Both the position numbers and the translations under genes were made by a program. A stretch of DNA of 64,000 bases from Ferrithrix thermotolerans DSM 19514 (GTDB lineage Bacteria; Actinomycetota; Acidimicrobiia; Acidimicrobiales; CAIXPF01): contig CAMDQT010000007.1 of NCBI GenBank assembly GCA_945906305.1, forward strand, positions 61,607 to 125,606, in the 5' to 3' direction. The notes below the pieces were generated by a model. The model was not told the DNA's origin. It worked only from the letters and a program-made list of their open reading frames with translations, and searched no databases. Position 1 is the stretch's first letter. Each line of letters opens with the position of its first letter. This document shows, one piece after another, positions 9,196 to 18,214 of the stretch.

Positions 9196-10047
9196 GTGAC
9201 CAACCGGTACCAGAGCGTGGGATTTGCGGTCGAAAGTGCCGCCGCGGTGGATGAGCTGTTGCGACGAGCCATGGCGGAGGGGGTGGTCGAAGCGCTGCTC
9301 GACGGTGGTCGCCTCGTGCGCTGGCATGACGCGCCGTCGGGAGCGCGCCTCGCGGTGCTGGTCCGTCCGGATGGCGCGGTGCGATCGGCGACGCCGTCCT
9401 TCCGGCCCGACACCCCCCAGGTGCTGTCGGCGCGGCTTACCGGGTTGCTCCCCGATGGCGCCGATGCCGACGCCGACGCGGTACAGCTTGCCCCGCGTCA
9501 CGCGTCCTACCCCCTTGCCGTGCAATTCGAGACGGGCGGGCTGGCCATCAACGATCTTCCCTTTGGGGATGAGGTCGACCTCGAGTTGGTGGGTTTCGCC
9601 CACGCCATGGAGTGTTATCCCCACGAGGATGCCTACCGCTCGTCGGGTATTCCGCTGCGGATACGCGAGGTCCTTCCCGCCGGGTTGGTCCCGCTGGCGG
9701 GTGCCGAGGGCCCATGCCGTAGCCGCGCAACGGCGCTGGTGTCTGGGGTTGTGCTCGCTTGTACCCCCCACCGCAATGTCTGCGGTGGCGGTGAGTTCCT
9801 GCATGTGGTGATCGACACCGAGGCCATGGTTCTCGACGCGGTGGTGTGCCCCCAGTCGGTGGAGGGGCCTCCCGTGCAGCCGGGCCGAATCGTTACCGCT
9901 TCCATGTGGTTCGTGGCACGTCGCTCGTGCGCCGTGCTCGATCCGTCACGCCCAGACGGGGCGAACCACCCGCCAGCCGCGCCGCAGTCGGTGCGCTCCG
10001 CGGTTCGTCGGGCGTTGCGCTCGCGCCGTTCCGGCCGCCCAGGCTGA
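9196..10047 (+). CDS. Hypothetical protein, unrecognised family
   Basis: A 283-residue soluble protein with no signal peptide or membrane segment and no family I recognise. The N-terminus has a helical VDELLRRAMAEGVVEALLDGG segment. The middle holds a stretch rich in acidic residues and small loops, and a cysteine-containing patch (ECYPHEDAYRS ... CTPHRNVCGGGEF) that could bind metal. The C-terminal tail (last ~35 residues) is Arg/Ala-rich and probably disordered. GTG 9196 is preceded by TACCGT with a 7-nt gap, the leaderless-type pattern of this window. GC-rich third positions agree with coding. It is divergent from the MMPL transporter and convergent with lhgO. Confidence 0.7.
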   Translation: MTNRYQSVGFAVESAAAVDELLRRAMAEGVVEALLDGGRLVRWHDAPSGARLAVLVRPDGAVRSATPSFRPDTPQVLSARLTGLLPDGADADADAVQLAPRHASYPLAVQFETGGLAINDLPFGDEVDLELVGFAHAMECYPHEDAYRSSGIPLRIREVLPAGLVPLAGAEGPCRSRATALVSGVVLACTPHRNVCGGGEFLHVVIDTEAMVLDAVVCPQSVEGPPVQPGRIVTASMWFVARRSCAVLDPSRPDGANHPPAAPQSVRSAVRRALRSRRSGRPG

Positions 10048-10078
10048 CGACCCCGCACCCACCGCGGCGCGGTGCCCT

Positions 10079-11320
10079 TCAGCCGAGGCGTTCGATGGCT
10101 TTGTCGGCGATGATCCGCCCGATGGCGAAGCTCGCCGTGGCCGCGGGTGAGGGGGCGTTAACCACGTGGATCTGCCGAGCCGTCTCGGCGAAGGCGAAAT
10201 CGTCGAGTAGAGCGCCGTCGGGTCCGATGGCCTGGGCTCGCACGCCAGCGCCGGTACGGATGAGGTCTTCACTGCGGACCTCTGGCACCAATGCCTGCAG
10301 TGCGGTGACGAAGGCCCGTTTCGACAGGCTGCGGTGGATCTCGCCGAGGCCGGTCCGCCAGAAGTTTCGGGCGAGGATGCGCGAGCTGCGGGCGGTGAGG
10401 ATTTCGGTGAGGTCACGCCGGTTGATGTCGCCCCACCGGTAGCCCTCCCGCGCCAGCGCCGGCACAGCATTTGGTCCCGCCTCGACCCCGCCGTTCACCA
10501 TTCGAGTGAAGTGCACCCCGAGAAACGGGAAGCGACTGTCGGGCACGGGGTAGATCAGGTTGTTGACCAGATGTCGCCGGGCGGGTATCAGCGAGTAATA
10601 CTCCCCTCGGAAAGGCATGATGCGGATGTCGGTCTGACTCGACGGTGTGAGGTTGGCGATGCGGTCCGAGTGCAGTCCGGCGCAGTTGATCAACACCTTG
10701 GCCGTCAGGTAGTCGCTCTCGGTGGCGACCACAACCTGTTGGTCCTCCTCGGCGATGCCGCTGACCTTGGTGTGCAGGCGGATTTCATGGTCGGCCTGCT
10801 CGAGTTCATCGGCGAGCCACTGGCACAGCACGGGGTAGTCCACAATCCCGGTGCTGGCCACCCGGAGGGCACCCAGCCCGGCGGCATGTGGCTCGAGTTC
10901 GTGTAGCTGCTGCACACTGATGCGCTCGGCCAGCACGGCGTTGTCTGCCGCCCTCTGGGCGAGCATGTCGAGTTGAGCAAGCTCTTCGGGTCGCGTGGCG
11001 ACAATGACCTTGCCGCAGCGCTCGTATGGCACGCCGTGATCGGCGCAGAACCGCTCGAGTTCCGCTTTGCCGCTGACGGTGAGGCGGGCCTTGAGGGAAC
11101 CAGGCTTGTAATAGATGCCGGAGTGGATGACCCCCGAGTTCGACCCAGTCTGATGGCGGGCCACGGCGGGCTCTTTTTCGAGCAGAGCAATTCGAAGTTC
11201 GGGTCGCTTCGCGCTGAGCGCTCGGGCGGTGGTCAGCCCGACGATGCCAGCTCCGACGATGACCACGTCCATGCGGGCTCGGCGACCGTGTTTGGGGCGA
11301 GGAGGAACCCAATCGGACAT
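10079..11320 (-). CDS. lhgO: L-2-hydroxyglutarate oxidase
   Basis: A 413-residue FAD-dependent oxidoreductase of the DAO fold that oxidises L-2-hydroxyglutarate to 2-oxoglutarate, a metabolite-repair role. The GAGIVGLTTARAL dinucleotide motif starts about residue 22, and the diagnostic ARHQTGSNSGVIHSGIYY block of LhgO follows. The C-terminal PGVRAQ-like motif reads GAGVRAQAIGPDG. ATG 11320 is supported by a -10 TAAGCT with a 7-nt gap; an internal ATG at 11272 (MDVVIVGAG) is the alternative and would drop a basic 16-residue N-terminal extension. It is monocistronic as far as the spacing shows. Confidence 0.9.
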   Translation of the reverse strand: MSDWVPPRPKHGRRARMDVVIVGAGIVGLTTARALSAKRPELRIALLEKEPAVARHQTGSNSGVIHSGIYYKPGSLKARLTVSGKAELERFCADHGVPYERCGKVIVATRPEELAQLDMLAQRAADNAVLAERISVQQLHELEPHAAGLGALRVASTGIVDYPVLCQWLADELEQADHEIRLHTKVSGIAEEDQQVVVATESDYLTAKVLINCAGLHSDRIANLTPSSQTDIRIMPFRGEYYSLIPARRHLVNNLIYPVPDSRFPFLGVHFTRMVNGGVEAGPNAVPALAREGYRWGDINRRDLTEILTARSSRILARNFWRTGLGEIHRSLSKRAFVTALQALVPEVRSEDLIRTGAGVRAQAIGPDGALLDDFAFAETARQIHVVNAPSPAATASFAIGRIIADKAIERLG

Positions 11321-11372
11321 GCTCGATAGCTTAGGGACTGCTCCCGATGTCTCTCGTCGAAGTCAGGCGGCG

Positions 11373-13928
11373 CTATTCGTAGGCGATGGCGTCGAGCACT
11401 TTGAGCCGCGAACCGCGCCACGCGGGCAGGATGCCGGCGACCACGCCGGCCACCCCGGCCGCGACGAAGGTGAGCGCCACCTGGCCGTACGGCACGGCGA
11501 TGGTGCTCATCACCGATTCGGGCAGGGCACTGGCGATGGCGATACCGAACAGCAGCCCCAGCCCGAGTCCGAGCACCGCGCCGAACAGCGAAACCACCGT
11601 CGATTCAATTCGGACCATGGTGCGGGTCTGACGTCGTTGTTGGCCGATAGCTCGGAGCAGGCCGAGCTCACGAGTCCGCTCGAAAACGGCCAACATCATG
11701 GTGATGACGATGCCCAACATGGCGATGAACAGCGAGAAGAACAGCAGAACGTTCACGATGACGGTGGTCTGGTTGATCTGCTCCTCGGTGGTTTTTTGGA
11801 ACTCGGCCCGGCTTTCCACCTTGACATCGGGGTAGGCGGCGGTGGCCGCGGTGATGGCCGCGGCGGCTTCGGCCTGGGTGACTCCCTCGGCAAGGGCCAC
11901 GCCCCCGAAGCTGTCCAGTTGCACGTCGGGTGGGAAATGATCTTCGAAAACGGATTGGGCGATGATCCAATTCGATCCGGTCACGTTGGTGTGAAACAGC
12001 CCCGTCACCGTCAGGGTGGCGGCTCCGATCGGAAACTGCACCTCGATGGGGTCGCCGAGAGCCAGGCCAAGATCGGCGGCGGCCTGGTCCTGCACCAAGA
12101 TGCCGTCGGCGGGAATCTCCGCGGAGGTACCGGCCCGCATGCCCAGGTTGATGATGCGGTCAAGACCCGTGCTCTGCACGGCCTGGATCGACTTCACGGC
12201 GCCGCCGATCTTGGCGCTGCCCTGGCGAAAGGTGATGACTTGGGCAATCTCGGGTAGCTCAGCCAATTGTGCGCTGAGCGCGGGGCTGAAGCCGGAGAAG
12301 GCCTCGGGGGTGAGGAAGAAGTCAGCGGAGATACCGGTGCTGAGTTGTTGGGAAAAGCTGGCCTTGAACGACGAGCCGAGGACACCGACCGTGCTGACGA
12401 GGGCCACCCCTACCATCAAGGCGGAGGCGGTGGTGGCGGTGCGCCGCGGGTTACGCGAGGCATTGCCTCGGGCCAGGACCCCCGTTACGCCGTAGATCCG
12501 CACAAACGGCCATGACAGCGCCTCCGTGATGGGACGCGTCACCAAGGGGCTCAGCCCCGTCGCGCCCATGAACAGCAGGAACGCGCCGAAGCCCAGCACT
12601 GAAAGCCGTGTCGCCGTGGAATCGATCGGAGCGAAAAGGGCGCCGAGGAAGATCAACGCGCCCACCGCGGTGGCTACCGCCCCCACGATGGTTCGAGTTC
12701 GGATGCTGTTGGAGAGCAGGGTGGCACCATCCCGCATGGCTGCGACCGGAGAAATCCGACCGGCCCGCCAGGCGGGAAGGACCGACACCGCCAGCGTGAC
12801 CCCGACTCCCACGACGAGCGCCACCAGCCAGGTGGTGGGACGCGGTGTCAGCCCAGTGTCCGGAAAGCCGCCGCCCTGGGAGGTGATGATGACGATGAGC
12901 AGCTTGGCGAAGCCGATACCGACCACGGTGCCGAGCAGCGACGAGAACAGCCCGATGAGGCTCGACTCCGCCAGTACCGAACTGGTGACCTGTGCGTTGC
13001 CGGCCCCGATGGCCCGCAGCAGGGACAACTCCCGCACGCGCTGGCCGAGGGTGGTGTTGAACACGACGTTGATGATGAACCCGGCCACGAACAACGCCAC
13101 GAAGGCAAACACCAGAAGCACCGTGCGGATGATGTCGATGATCTGGCCGAAGCTGTCGGAGAACTCCTTGGTGAACTCGGACCCGGTAATGGCGTCGTAG
13201 CCCTCCGGTAGCACGGCGACCACACGGTCGCGTAGTTCAACCTCGTTGATGTTCGCCGCCGCCTCGAGCGCCACAGATTGGTAGTGGCCCGCGAGGTTGC
13301 TCAGCCGCTGGGCGGTAGGCGGGGCGAAGATCAGGTAGTAGGCACCGCCGCCGCTGTCACCGAAGGTGATCAGGCCCGAAATGGTGAACTGCCCTTCACC
13401 GCCGGCGGCTCGAACACCTACGACATCGCCCATTTTCAAGTGGTTGGCCTTGGCCATGTCTACGTCGAGGGCCACCTCGTGGTCTGCGCTGGGTCCCCTG
13501 CCCTCGGTCAGTTCGAATACGCCGCTACTGCCATCAGGTCGAGGCTGCCAGCTGAAGCCCAGGATGGGCGCTCCGGTCGTCTTGACCGTCGTACCGGCGG
13601 GGAGGGTGACCGCGGGGAGAAAGGTGATCGAACCCTCGGCCCGGGCGACGCCATCGACTTGGGCGAGTTTGTCGACGAGGGACTGCGGGGTCGGGGGCCG
13701 CAGGGCGTTGGCCTGGTCGCCGCGATCGAGCGGGTCGCTCGCTCGTACCAGCACGTCCACGTTGAGCGCGGCGCGGCCAGCGATGGCGTCGAAGGTCTTG
13801 CTCAGGGTGTCCGAGAGTACGAAGGAGCCCGTCACGAAGGCCACGCCGACCACGACCGCCAGCGAGGTCAGGCCGAAACGCACCCAGCGGGCTCGTAACG
13901 AGCGGAGGGTGAGGCGAATCATGATCAC
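11373..13928 (-). CDS. ABC transporter permease, FtsX/MacB type
   Basis: An 851-residue permease with the duplicated FtsX architecture: an N-terminal TM (about 15-40), a large extracytoplasmic MacB_PCD-like domain, a three-TM FtsX block, a linker with extra TMs, a second extracytoplasmic domain, and a second three-TM FtsX block ending at LDAIAYE. The LSLLRAIGAGNAQV and LGLLRAIGQQRRQT coupling helices, one per half, contact the ATPase. Such proteins act in export or mechanotransmission, not import. The start follows the ATPase stop by 2 nt, so the pair is one transcription unit. A second ATG six bases in (13922) is an equally good start. Substrate is unknown. Confidence 0.9.
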   Translation of the reverse strand: MIMIRLTLRSLRARWVRFGLTSLAVVVGVAFVTGSFVLSDTLSKTFDAIAGRAALNVDVLVRASDPLDRGDQANALRPPTPQSLVDKLAQVDGVARAEGSITFLPAVTLPAGTTVKTTGAPILGFSWQPRPDGSSGVFELTEGRGPSADHEVALDVDMAKANHLKMGDVVGVRAAGGEGQFTISGLITFGDSGGGAYYLIFAPPTAQRLSNLAGHYQSVALEAAANINEVELRDRVVAVLPEGYDAITGSEFTKEFSDSFGQIIDIIRTVLLVFAFVALFVAGFIINVVFNTTLGQRVRELSLLRAIGAGNAQVTSSVLAESSLIGLFSSLLGTVVGIGFAKLLIVIITSQGGGFPDTGLTPRPTTWLVALVVGVGVTLAVSVLPAWRAGRISPVAAMRDGATLLSNSIRTRTIVGAVATAVGALIFLGALFAPIDSTATRLSVLGFGAFLLFMGATGLSPLVTRPITEALSWPFVRIYGVTGVLARGNASRNPRRTATTASALMVGVALVSTVGVLGSSFKASFSQQLSTGISADFFLTPEAFSGFSPALSAQLAELPEIAQVITFRQGSAKIGGAVKSIQAVQSTGLDRIINLGMRAGTSAEIPADGILVQDQAAADLGLALGDPIEVQFPIGAATLTVTGLFHTNVTGSNWIIAQSVFEDHFPPDVQLDSFGGVALAEGVTQAEAAAAITAATAAYPDVKVESRAEFQKTTEEQINQTTVIVNVLLFFSLFIAMLGIVITMMLAVFERTRELGLLRAIGQQRRQTRTMVRIESTVVSLFGAVLGLGLGLLFGIAIASALPESVMSTIAVPYGQVALTFVAAGVAGVVAGILPAWRGSRLKVLDAIAYE

Positions 13929-13930
13929 GT

Positions 13931-14680
13931 TCAGGCCCCCATCTTGTGCATCGCGCTGAGGACCTTTTCTGTGCTGGGGTCCACTACCTCGTTGACGAAG
14001 CAGCCATCGGCGAGGAACACCACGCGATCGGAGAAGGACGCGGCAGTAGCGTCGTGGGTCACCATCACGATGGTCTGACCGAGGTCACTCACCGCGTGGC
14101 GCATGAAGGCGAGCATCTCGCCCGAGGAGCGGGAGTCGAGGTTGCCGGTTGGCTCGTCGGCGAAGATGATCTCAGGTCGGCTGGCCATGGCCCGAGCCAC
14201 CGCCACCCGCTGCTGCTGTCCGCCGGAAAGTTCGTGCGGGCGATGCTTCAGGCGGTCCGACAGGCCCACCGCGGCGATGACCGCATCGAGCCAATCGCGA
14301 TCAGGTTCGCGTCGGGCCAGGGACATCGGCAGGGTGATGTTCTCCAGGGCGGTCAGGGTGGGGATCAGGTTGAAGGCTTGGAATACGAACCCGATGCGGT
14401 CGCGGCGCAATTCGGTGAGTTGTTTCTCAGACCGCGAGGTGAGATCGACGTCGGCCACGAAGGTGGAGCCTGAGCTGAGCTTGTCGAGCCCGGCCATGCA
14501 GTGCATCAACGTGGACTTGCCAGACCCCGATGGGCCCATGATGGTGCTGAATCGCCCCCGTTCAAAGCCCACGGTGACAGCCTCGAGGGCTCGGACGTAG
14601 GTCTCTCCGGAGCCGAACACCTTGGTGGCGTTCTCGGTGTGGGCGGCGTACGTGGTGGTGACCGGGGCTGGTAAGACCAT
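13931..14680 (-). CDS. ABC transporter ATP-binding protein (LolD/MacB type)
   Basis: A 249-residue nucleotide-binding subunit partnered with the FtsX-type permease immediately downstream. Walker [10 protein letters not shown] (49-57), Q-loop in [10 protein letters not shown], signature [14 protein letters not shown], Walker [13 protein letters not shown] and the switch His in MVTHD are all intact. ATG 14680 has a -10 TAGTCT with a 6-nt gap and no Shine-Dalgarno, so leaderless expression of the operon is likely. It is divergent from the phosphotransferase gene. Confidence 0.95.
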   Translation of the reverse strand: MVLPAPVTTTYAAHTENATKVFGSGETYVRALEAVTVGFERGRFSTIMGPSGSGKSTLMHCMAGLDKLSSGSTFVADVDLTSRSEKQLTELRRDRIGFVFQAFNLIPTLTALENITLPMSLARREPDRDWLDAVIAAVGLSDRLKHRPHELSGGQQQRVAVARAMASRPEIIFADEPTGNLDSRSSGEMLAFMRHAVSDLGQTIVMVTHDATAASFSDRVVFLADGCFVNEVVDPSTEKVLSAMHKMGA

Positions 14681-14722
14681 GGCGCAAGACTAGAACGGCG
14701 GGATTTCGGGTCGGCAACGCGA

Positions 14723-14753
14723 CAGTGCCCGACCGTGACACGGCCGGGCACTG
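14723..14753. repeat. Perfect 9-bp inverted repeat in divergent intergenic region
   Basis: CAGTGCCCG (14723-14731) pairs with CGGGCACTG (14745-14753), extended by an inner CCG/CGG around a TGACA loop. It has no T-run, so an operator or mRNA hairpin is as likely as a terminator. It lies about 40 bp upstream of the ABC operon start. The rest of the 266-bp gap holds a 12-bp palindrome (14843-14854) and the phosphotransferase promoter region. Confidence 0.5.
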
Positions 14754-14842
14754 ACTTCGGTTCCCGCCGATCGGGTCGGCCGGCTGCGTGCAGCCGCCGT
14801 TGTCCGAACTGTGGCCCTGCGGACACGTCTTGGCGATATGCC

Positions 14843-14873
14843 GGTAGGCCTACCCACACTCGGCGGGCTACGG
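14843..14873 (+). promoter_or_regulatory. Palindrome plus -10 upstream of the phosphotransferase gene
   Basis: The perfect palindrome GGTAGGCCTACC (14843-14854) covers the -35 position of a TACGGT -10 box (14868-14873). A repressor dimer bound there would block the promoter. This is positional inference only. Confidence 0.35.
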
Positions 14874-14946
14874 TCCACGCGGTGGGGGAACGGGCGGTAT
14901 CGGCCCTCGTCGCAGGGCAAGGCTCCGCCGGACGCAAGGAGGAACC

Positions 14947-16068
14947 GTGACGGGCGTAGCTGGGGACGACGTAGCTGGGCACGACGTAGCTGGGGACGAC
15001 GTAGCTGGGGACGACGTAGCTGGGGACATGGTGGGGATCCGTGCGGGTTCGGTGGGCGAATGGTTCACCCAGAACATTGCCGGTGCTCAGGGGCCGTTCT
15101 CCTTCGATCGGCTCGCCGGTGGGCATTCGAACCTCACCTACCGGGTCACCGACGCCAGGGGAGGTTGTTACGTGCTGCGTCGGCCGCCGACTGGTGCAGT
15201 GCTCGCCACGGCTCATGACATGGCCCGCGAGCACCGAATCATTTCTGCCGTTGGCACCACGGCGGTTCCGGTCGCGCCGGCCTTGGGGTGCTGTACCGAC
15301 CTTGCGGTCAACGATGCACCGTTTTACGTGATGGGCTACGTCGAGGGTGTGGTGCTCGACGGCGCGGAGAAGGTCGATGAGCACTTCGCCCACGGTGAGC
15401 AGCGCCGCAATATCGGTCGTTCCGTCATTGAGGTGATGGCGGCGTTGCACGCGGTGGACCCCGACGCCTGTGGCCTTGGGGACCTCGGCCGTCGTGATGC
15501 CTATTTGGAACGGCAGCTCAAGCGCTGGCGCACCCAGTGGGAGAATTCCAAAACCCGGGAGCTGCCCGCCATGGAGCAGGTGGCGGATGCGTTGCAGGCT
15601 CACATCCCACCCCAGGTCGGATCGGGCATCGTGCACGGTGACTACCGCCTCGGCAACATGATGATGGGGGCCGATTCACGCATCGCCGCCGTGCTCGACT
15701 GGGAGTTGTGCACCCTGGGTGATGTGATGGCCGACGTCGGGTTCATCATGAACAACTGGGCCGCGCCGGGCGAACCGCAAATCACCACCCGCGGCTTGGC
15801 CATGCCCCCAACGGAGGCCGGTGGCTTTTGCACTCGGCTGGAGTTTCTAGCCCGTTACCAGGAGCTGACCGGTCGTGACGTGTCCAACGTCGACTATTAC
15901 CGGGCGTTTCAGTACTGGCGGCTGGCGGCCATCATCGAGGGTGTACTGGCCCGCTATCTCAAGGGCGTGATGGGTGCCGGTCAAGCCGAGACGGAGACCG
16001 AAGTGTTTCGCCACCAGATCGATGGCTTGGCCAACGCCGGCCTGGATCTGATTCGCGCCTGGGGCTGA
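14947..16068 (+). CDS. APH/ChoK-fold phosphotransferase family protein (ACAD10-like)
   Basis: A 373-residue protein with the aminoglycoside phosphotransferase/choline kinase fold, of the group often found near acyl-CoA dehydrogenases. The nucleotide loop GGHSNLTYRV, the catalytic Brenner motif IVHGDYRLGNMM and the metal motif VLDWE are present, so kinase activity is plausible; the substrate is unknown. The GTG start at 14947 has a strong AAGGAGG 4 nt upstream. Residues 4-28 are encoded by five 15-bp tandem repeats (VAGDD-type pentapeptides), giving a low-complexity acidic N-terminus absent from the family. If the internal ATG at 15028 were used the repeats would be leader RNA, but it lacks a ribosome site. 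Confidence 0.85.
   Translation: MTGVAGDDVAGHDVAGDDVAGDDVAGDMVGIRAGSVGEWFTQNIAGAQGPFSFDRLAGGHSNLTYRVTDARGGCYVLRRPPTGAVLATAHDMAREHRIISAVGTTAVPVAPALGCCTDLAVNDAPFYVMGYVEGVVLDGAEKVDEHFAHGEQRRNIGRSVIEVMAALHAVDPDACGLGDLGRRDAYLERQLKRWRTQWENSKTRELPAMEQVADALQAHIPPQVGSGIVHGDYRLGNMMMGADSRIAAVLDWELCTLGDVMADVGFIMNNWAAPGEPQITTRGLAMPPTEAGGFCTRLEFLARYQELTGRDVSNVDYYRAFQYWRLAAIIEGVLARYLKGVMGAGQAETETEVFRHQIDGLANAGLDLIRAWG
14956..15030 (+). repeat. 15-bp tandem repeat, five units, within a start-proximal coding region
   Basis: The unit GTAGCTGGGGACGAC begins at 14956, 14971, 14986, 15001 and 15016. The second copy has one substitution and the last degenerates to GACATG. The unit is a multiple of three, so copy-number changes keep the reading frame and only alter the number of VAGDD pentapeptides. 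Confidence 0.95.
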
Positions 16069-16089
16069 GCGGGGCGGCGGGCCGTCCGA

Positions 16090-17712
16090 TCAGGCGGGGA
16101 CGGGTTTGATGGCGATTTCAAGCTGAAATGCCTCTTCCGCCAAATCTTTGCGTGCGTCAGCGGTGTAGAGATCCAGCGCGGCGTCTGCGGCGTTGGTGGT
16201 TACCGCCTCGATCATTATCCGGCGGGCCGTTTCGTCTACCGCGCAACGCACGGCTTGCACCGCCTGGCGATGGCCACGGTCAAGGCCGATAGCGATGCGC
16301 AGCAGGCCAGCCATCACGGCCACCGCCTGTTGATCGAACGGGTTGAGCGCGGCGTACTCCGCGTGGGTCCGTTTGGGGGCGCTCTTGCGGTGGTACCGGG
16401 CGATTTGGGCGATCAGTTCGATCTCGTGACTGGTGAAACCGGTCAGTTGGTCGGTGTTGCGGATGATGTAGTAGCTGTGTTTGTGATGGGCGTCGTGGGC
16501 GATGTGACGTCCCACGTTGGCCAGAAGGGCACCTGCTTCGAGTAGCTCGGCATATTCCGCCGGTAAGCCGTGCAGGGCTTCGGTCTGGGCGAACAGTTCG
16601 AGGGCAAGTTCGGCGGTCTGATGGGCGTGGTCCACCGCCGGGTCGGTGACTGCGAGGAGATGCTCGACGCTGTTGCGCCGCAGGTCCGACAGATGATGTA
16701 GCGGGTCGAGGTGTCGGTGATGCTCGCTCTGGCGGGCGGCATCGAGTAGCACCCCTTCCCGCAGCGCATACGCCGAAACGGTAAAGGTCTCAAGGTCCAA
16801 CTCGTCCGCGAGGCATTCCAAAAGCAACGCTCCTGCGGGCAGAATGTCGGCCCGTCGGGCTTCGATGCCGGGTATCTTGAGCCGTTCGGCGGGGGTGTTG
16901 CAGTCGAGCAGGAGTTGGGTGATCGTGCCGAGTTCGGCCCGGCTGAAGGTGGCGGAGTTGATGGACTTCGGCAGCCGGTCGCCGCGCAAGTGGGCGGCCA
17001 TCGTGGCCAGGTTCTGGATGGTGCCGGAGGAGCCGATCGCCACGTCGAAGGGGTGGTCGAGAAGCTCGAGGGTGGTGTTGACCAAGAAGCTGTGCAGATA
17101 GCGCCGACAGTGCTCCGCCCGCCGTGCGGTGGTCACCCCCGCGGGGAAGAAGCGGTCGGTCAGCCGAATGGCACCGAGCTTGTGGCTACGGGACCATTCA
17201 ATGGCAGGCCCTTGCGCCACGAGGACCTCGGTGCTACCCCCGCCGATGTCGACCAGGAGGAGGCGTTCGGCGAACACGGGCAGGGCTTGCAGCACGCCGA
17301 GATGGATGAGGCGGGCCTCCTCGACACCGGAGATGACCTCGATTTCGATCCCGGTCTCGCGGCGGGCCCGTTCGAGGAACTCCTGCTGGTTCTGGGCTTC
17401 GCGAACGGCGCTGGTGGCAACGGCCCGCAGTTGGGCGGCGTGGATCTCGGCGACCTGACGGAACCGGCCCAGGGTGGCGACCCCGCGTTCGATCGCACCG
17501 GGGGTCAGCAGTTTCATGTCGCCCGAGCCCGAACCGAGCCGGACCATCTCCTTTTCCGAGGCCAGCGTCTCGAAACGACCGTTGGACAAGATGCGGGCCA
17601 CGACGAGGTGGAAGCTATTGGTACCGATGTCGATCGCGGCGTGCACCTCGCCGGTTTGCGGCGACCGGCGACGAGCGGGACGGTTCACTGCGCCGACGCT
17701 AGTAGCCGTCAT
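16090..17712 (-). CDS. ppx: Exopolyphosphatase / (p)ppGpp phosphohydrolase (Ppx/GppA family)
   Basis: A 540-residue ASKHA-fold phosphatase that removes terminal phosphates from polyphosphate or pppGpp. The phosphate loop AAIDIGTNSFHLVV is near residue 25, the catalytic region VATSAVREAQN follows, and the second loop LLVDIGGGSTEVLV is near 155. The C-terminal ~200 residues are the HD-like helical domain of long Ppx proteins (HIAHDAHHKHSYYIIRN). The long form argues for Ppx over the short actinobacterial Ppx1. The ATG overlaps the stop of the LysM gene (ATGA), so the two are translated in tandem. Confidence 0.9.
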   Translation of the reverse strand: MTATSVGAVNRPARRRSPQTGEVHAAIDIGTNSFHLVVARILSNGRFETLASEKEMVRLGSGSGDMKLLTPGAIERGVATLGRFRQVAEIHAAQLRAVATSAVREAQNQQEFLERARRETGIEIEVISGVEEARLIHLGVLQALPVFAERLLLVDIGGGSTEVLVAQGPAIEWSRSHKLGAIRLTDRFFPAGVTTARRAEHCRRYLHSFLVNTTLELLDHPFDVAIGSSGTIQNLATMAAHLRGDRLPKSINSATFSRAELGTITQLLLDCNTPAERLKIPGIEARRADILPAGALLLECLADELDLETFTVSAYALREGVLLDAARQSEHHRHLDPLHHLSDLRRNSVEHLLAVTDPAVDHAHQTAELALELFAQTEALHGLPAEYAELLEAGALLANVGRHIAHDAHHKHSYYIIRNTDQLTGFTSHEIELIAQIARYHRKSAPKRTHAEYAALNPFDQQAVAVMAGLLRIAIGLDRGHRQAVQAVRCAVDETARRIMIEAVTTNAADAALDLYTADARKDLAEEAFQLEIAIKPVPA

Positions 17713-18152
17713 CCGTTCTTGGTTGCGGCGGGCAGCGTAGAAGCGGTCACCGTGGTGGTGGTGGCGTCGGGGCTGTCCGGGGCGGGCACTGGACCAGGCA
17801 CGATCAGTAGCTGGCCGACCGAGAGCCGACTGCGGTCCCGCAACGGGTTCAGTTCGCTCAACCGCGCCGGGGTGATCGCGTGCTGCTCGGCGATGGCGAA
17901 GAACGTGTCTCCATCTTGCACGGTGTACAGAACCGAGCCGGGCAAAGACGTCGTGCTCGCCACCACCCTGGTGGTGACTGGCAGCGGGCGTGCTGCGGCA
18001 GGTTCAGCTGGTGCGTTGGGATCGGGTAGCAAGCTGAGGATGGCCGGGGTGGGCAGCGATTCCTCCGCTGGTTGGCTACAGCCAACCGCCCCCATTGCGC
18101 CCAGGACGACGAGCCCCATCGCCCGGGCTCGCCACCGTGTCCGTCGCACCAT
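17709..18152 (-). CDS. LysM-domain lipoprotein
   Basis: A 147-residue secreted peptidoglycan-binding protein. A basic N-terminus and hydrophobic segment end in a lipobox-like AVGC near residue 22, predicting a lipid-anchored mature protein. After a Pro/Ala/Thr-rich linker comes one LysM domain (YTVQDGDTFFAIAEQHAI ... NPLRDRSRLSVGQLLIVPG), which binds GlcNAc-containing glycans. The ATG at 18152 is chosen because it places the signal peptide at the N-terminus; the frame is open 28 codons further. Its stop overlaps the ppx start. Confidence 0.8.
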   Translation of the reverse strand: MVRRTRWRARAMGLVVLGAMGAVGCSQPAEESLPTPAILSLLPDPNAPAEPAAARPLPVTTRVVASTTSLPGSVLYTVQDGDTFFAIAEQHAITPARLSELNPLRDRSRLSVGQLLIVPGPVPAPDSPDATTTTVTASTLPAATKNG

Positions 18153-18214
18153 GCACGCAGTATCGCCGCCCTCGCGGCGACGTAGGTGGAACGTTTCCGC
18201 CGTGTCGCTGGTGG

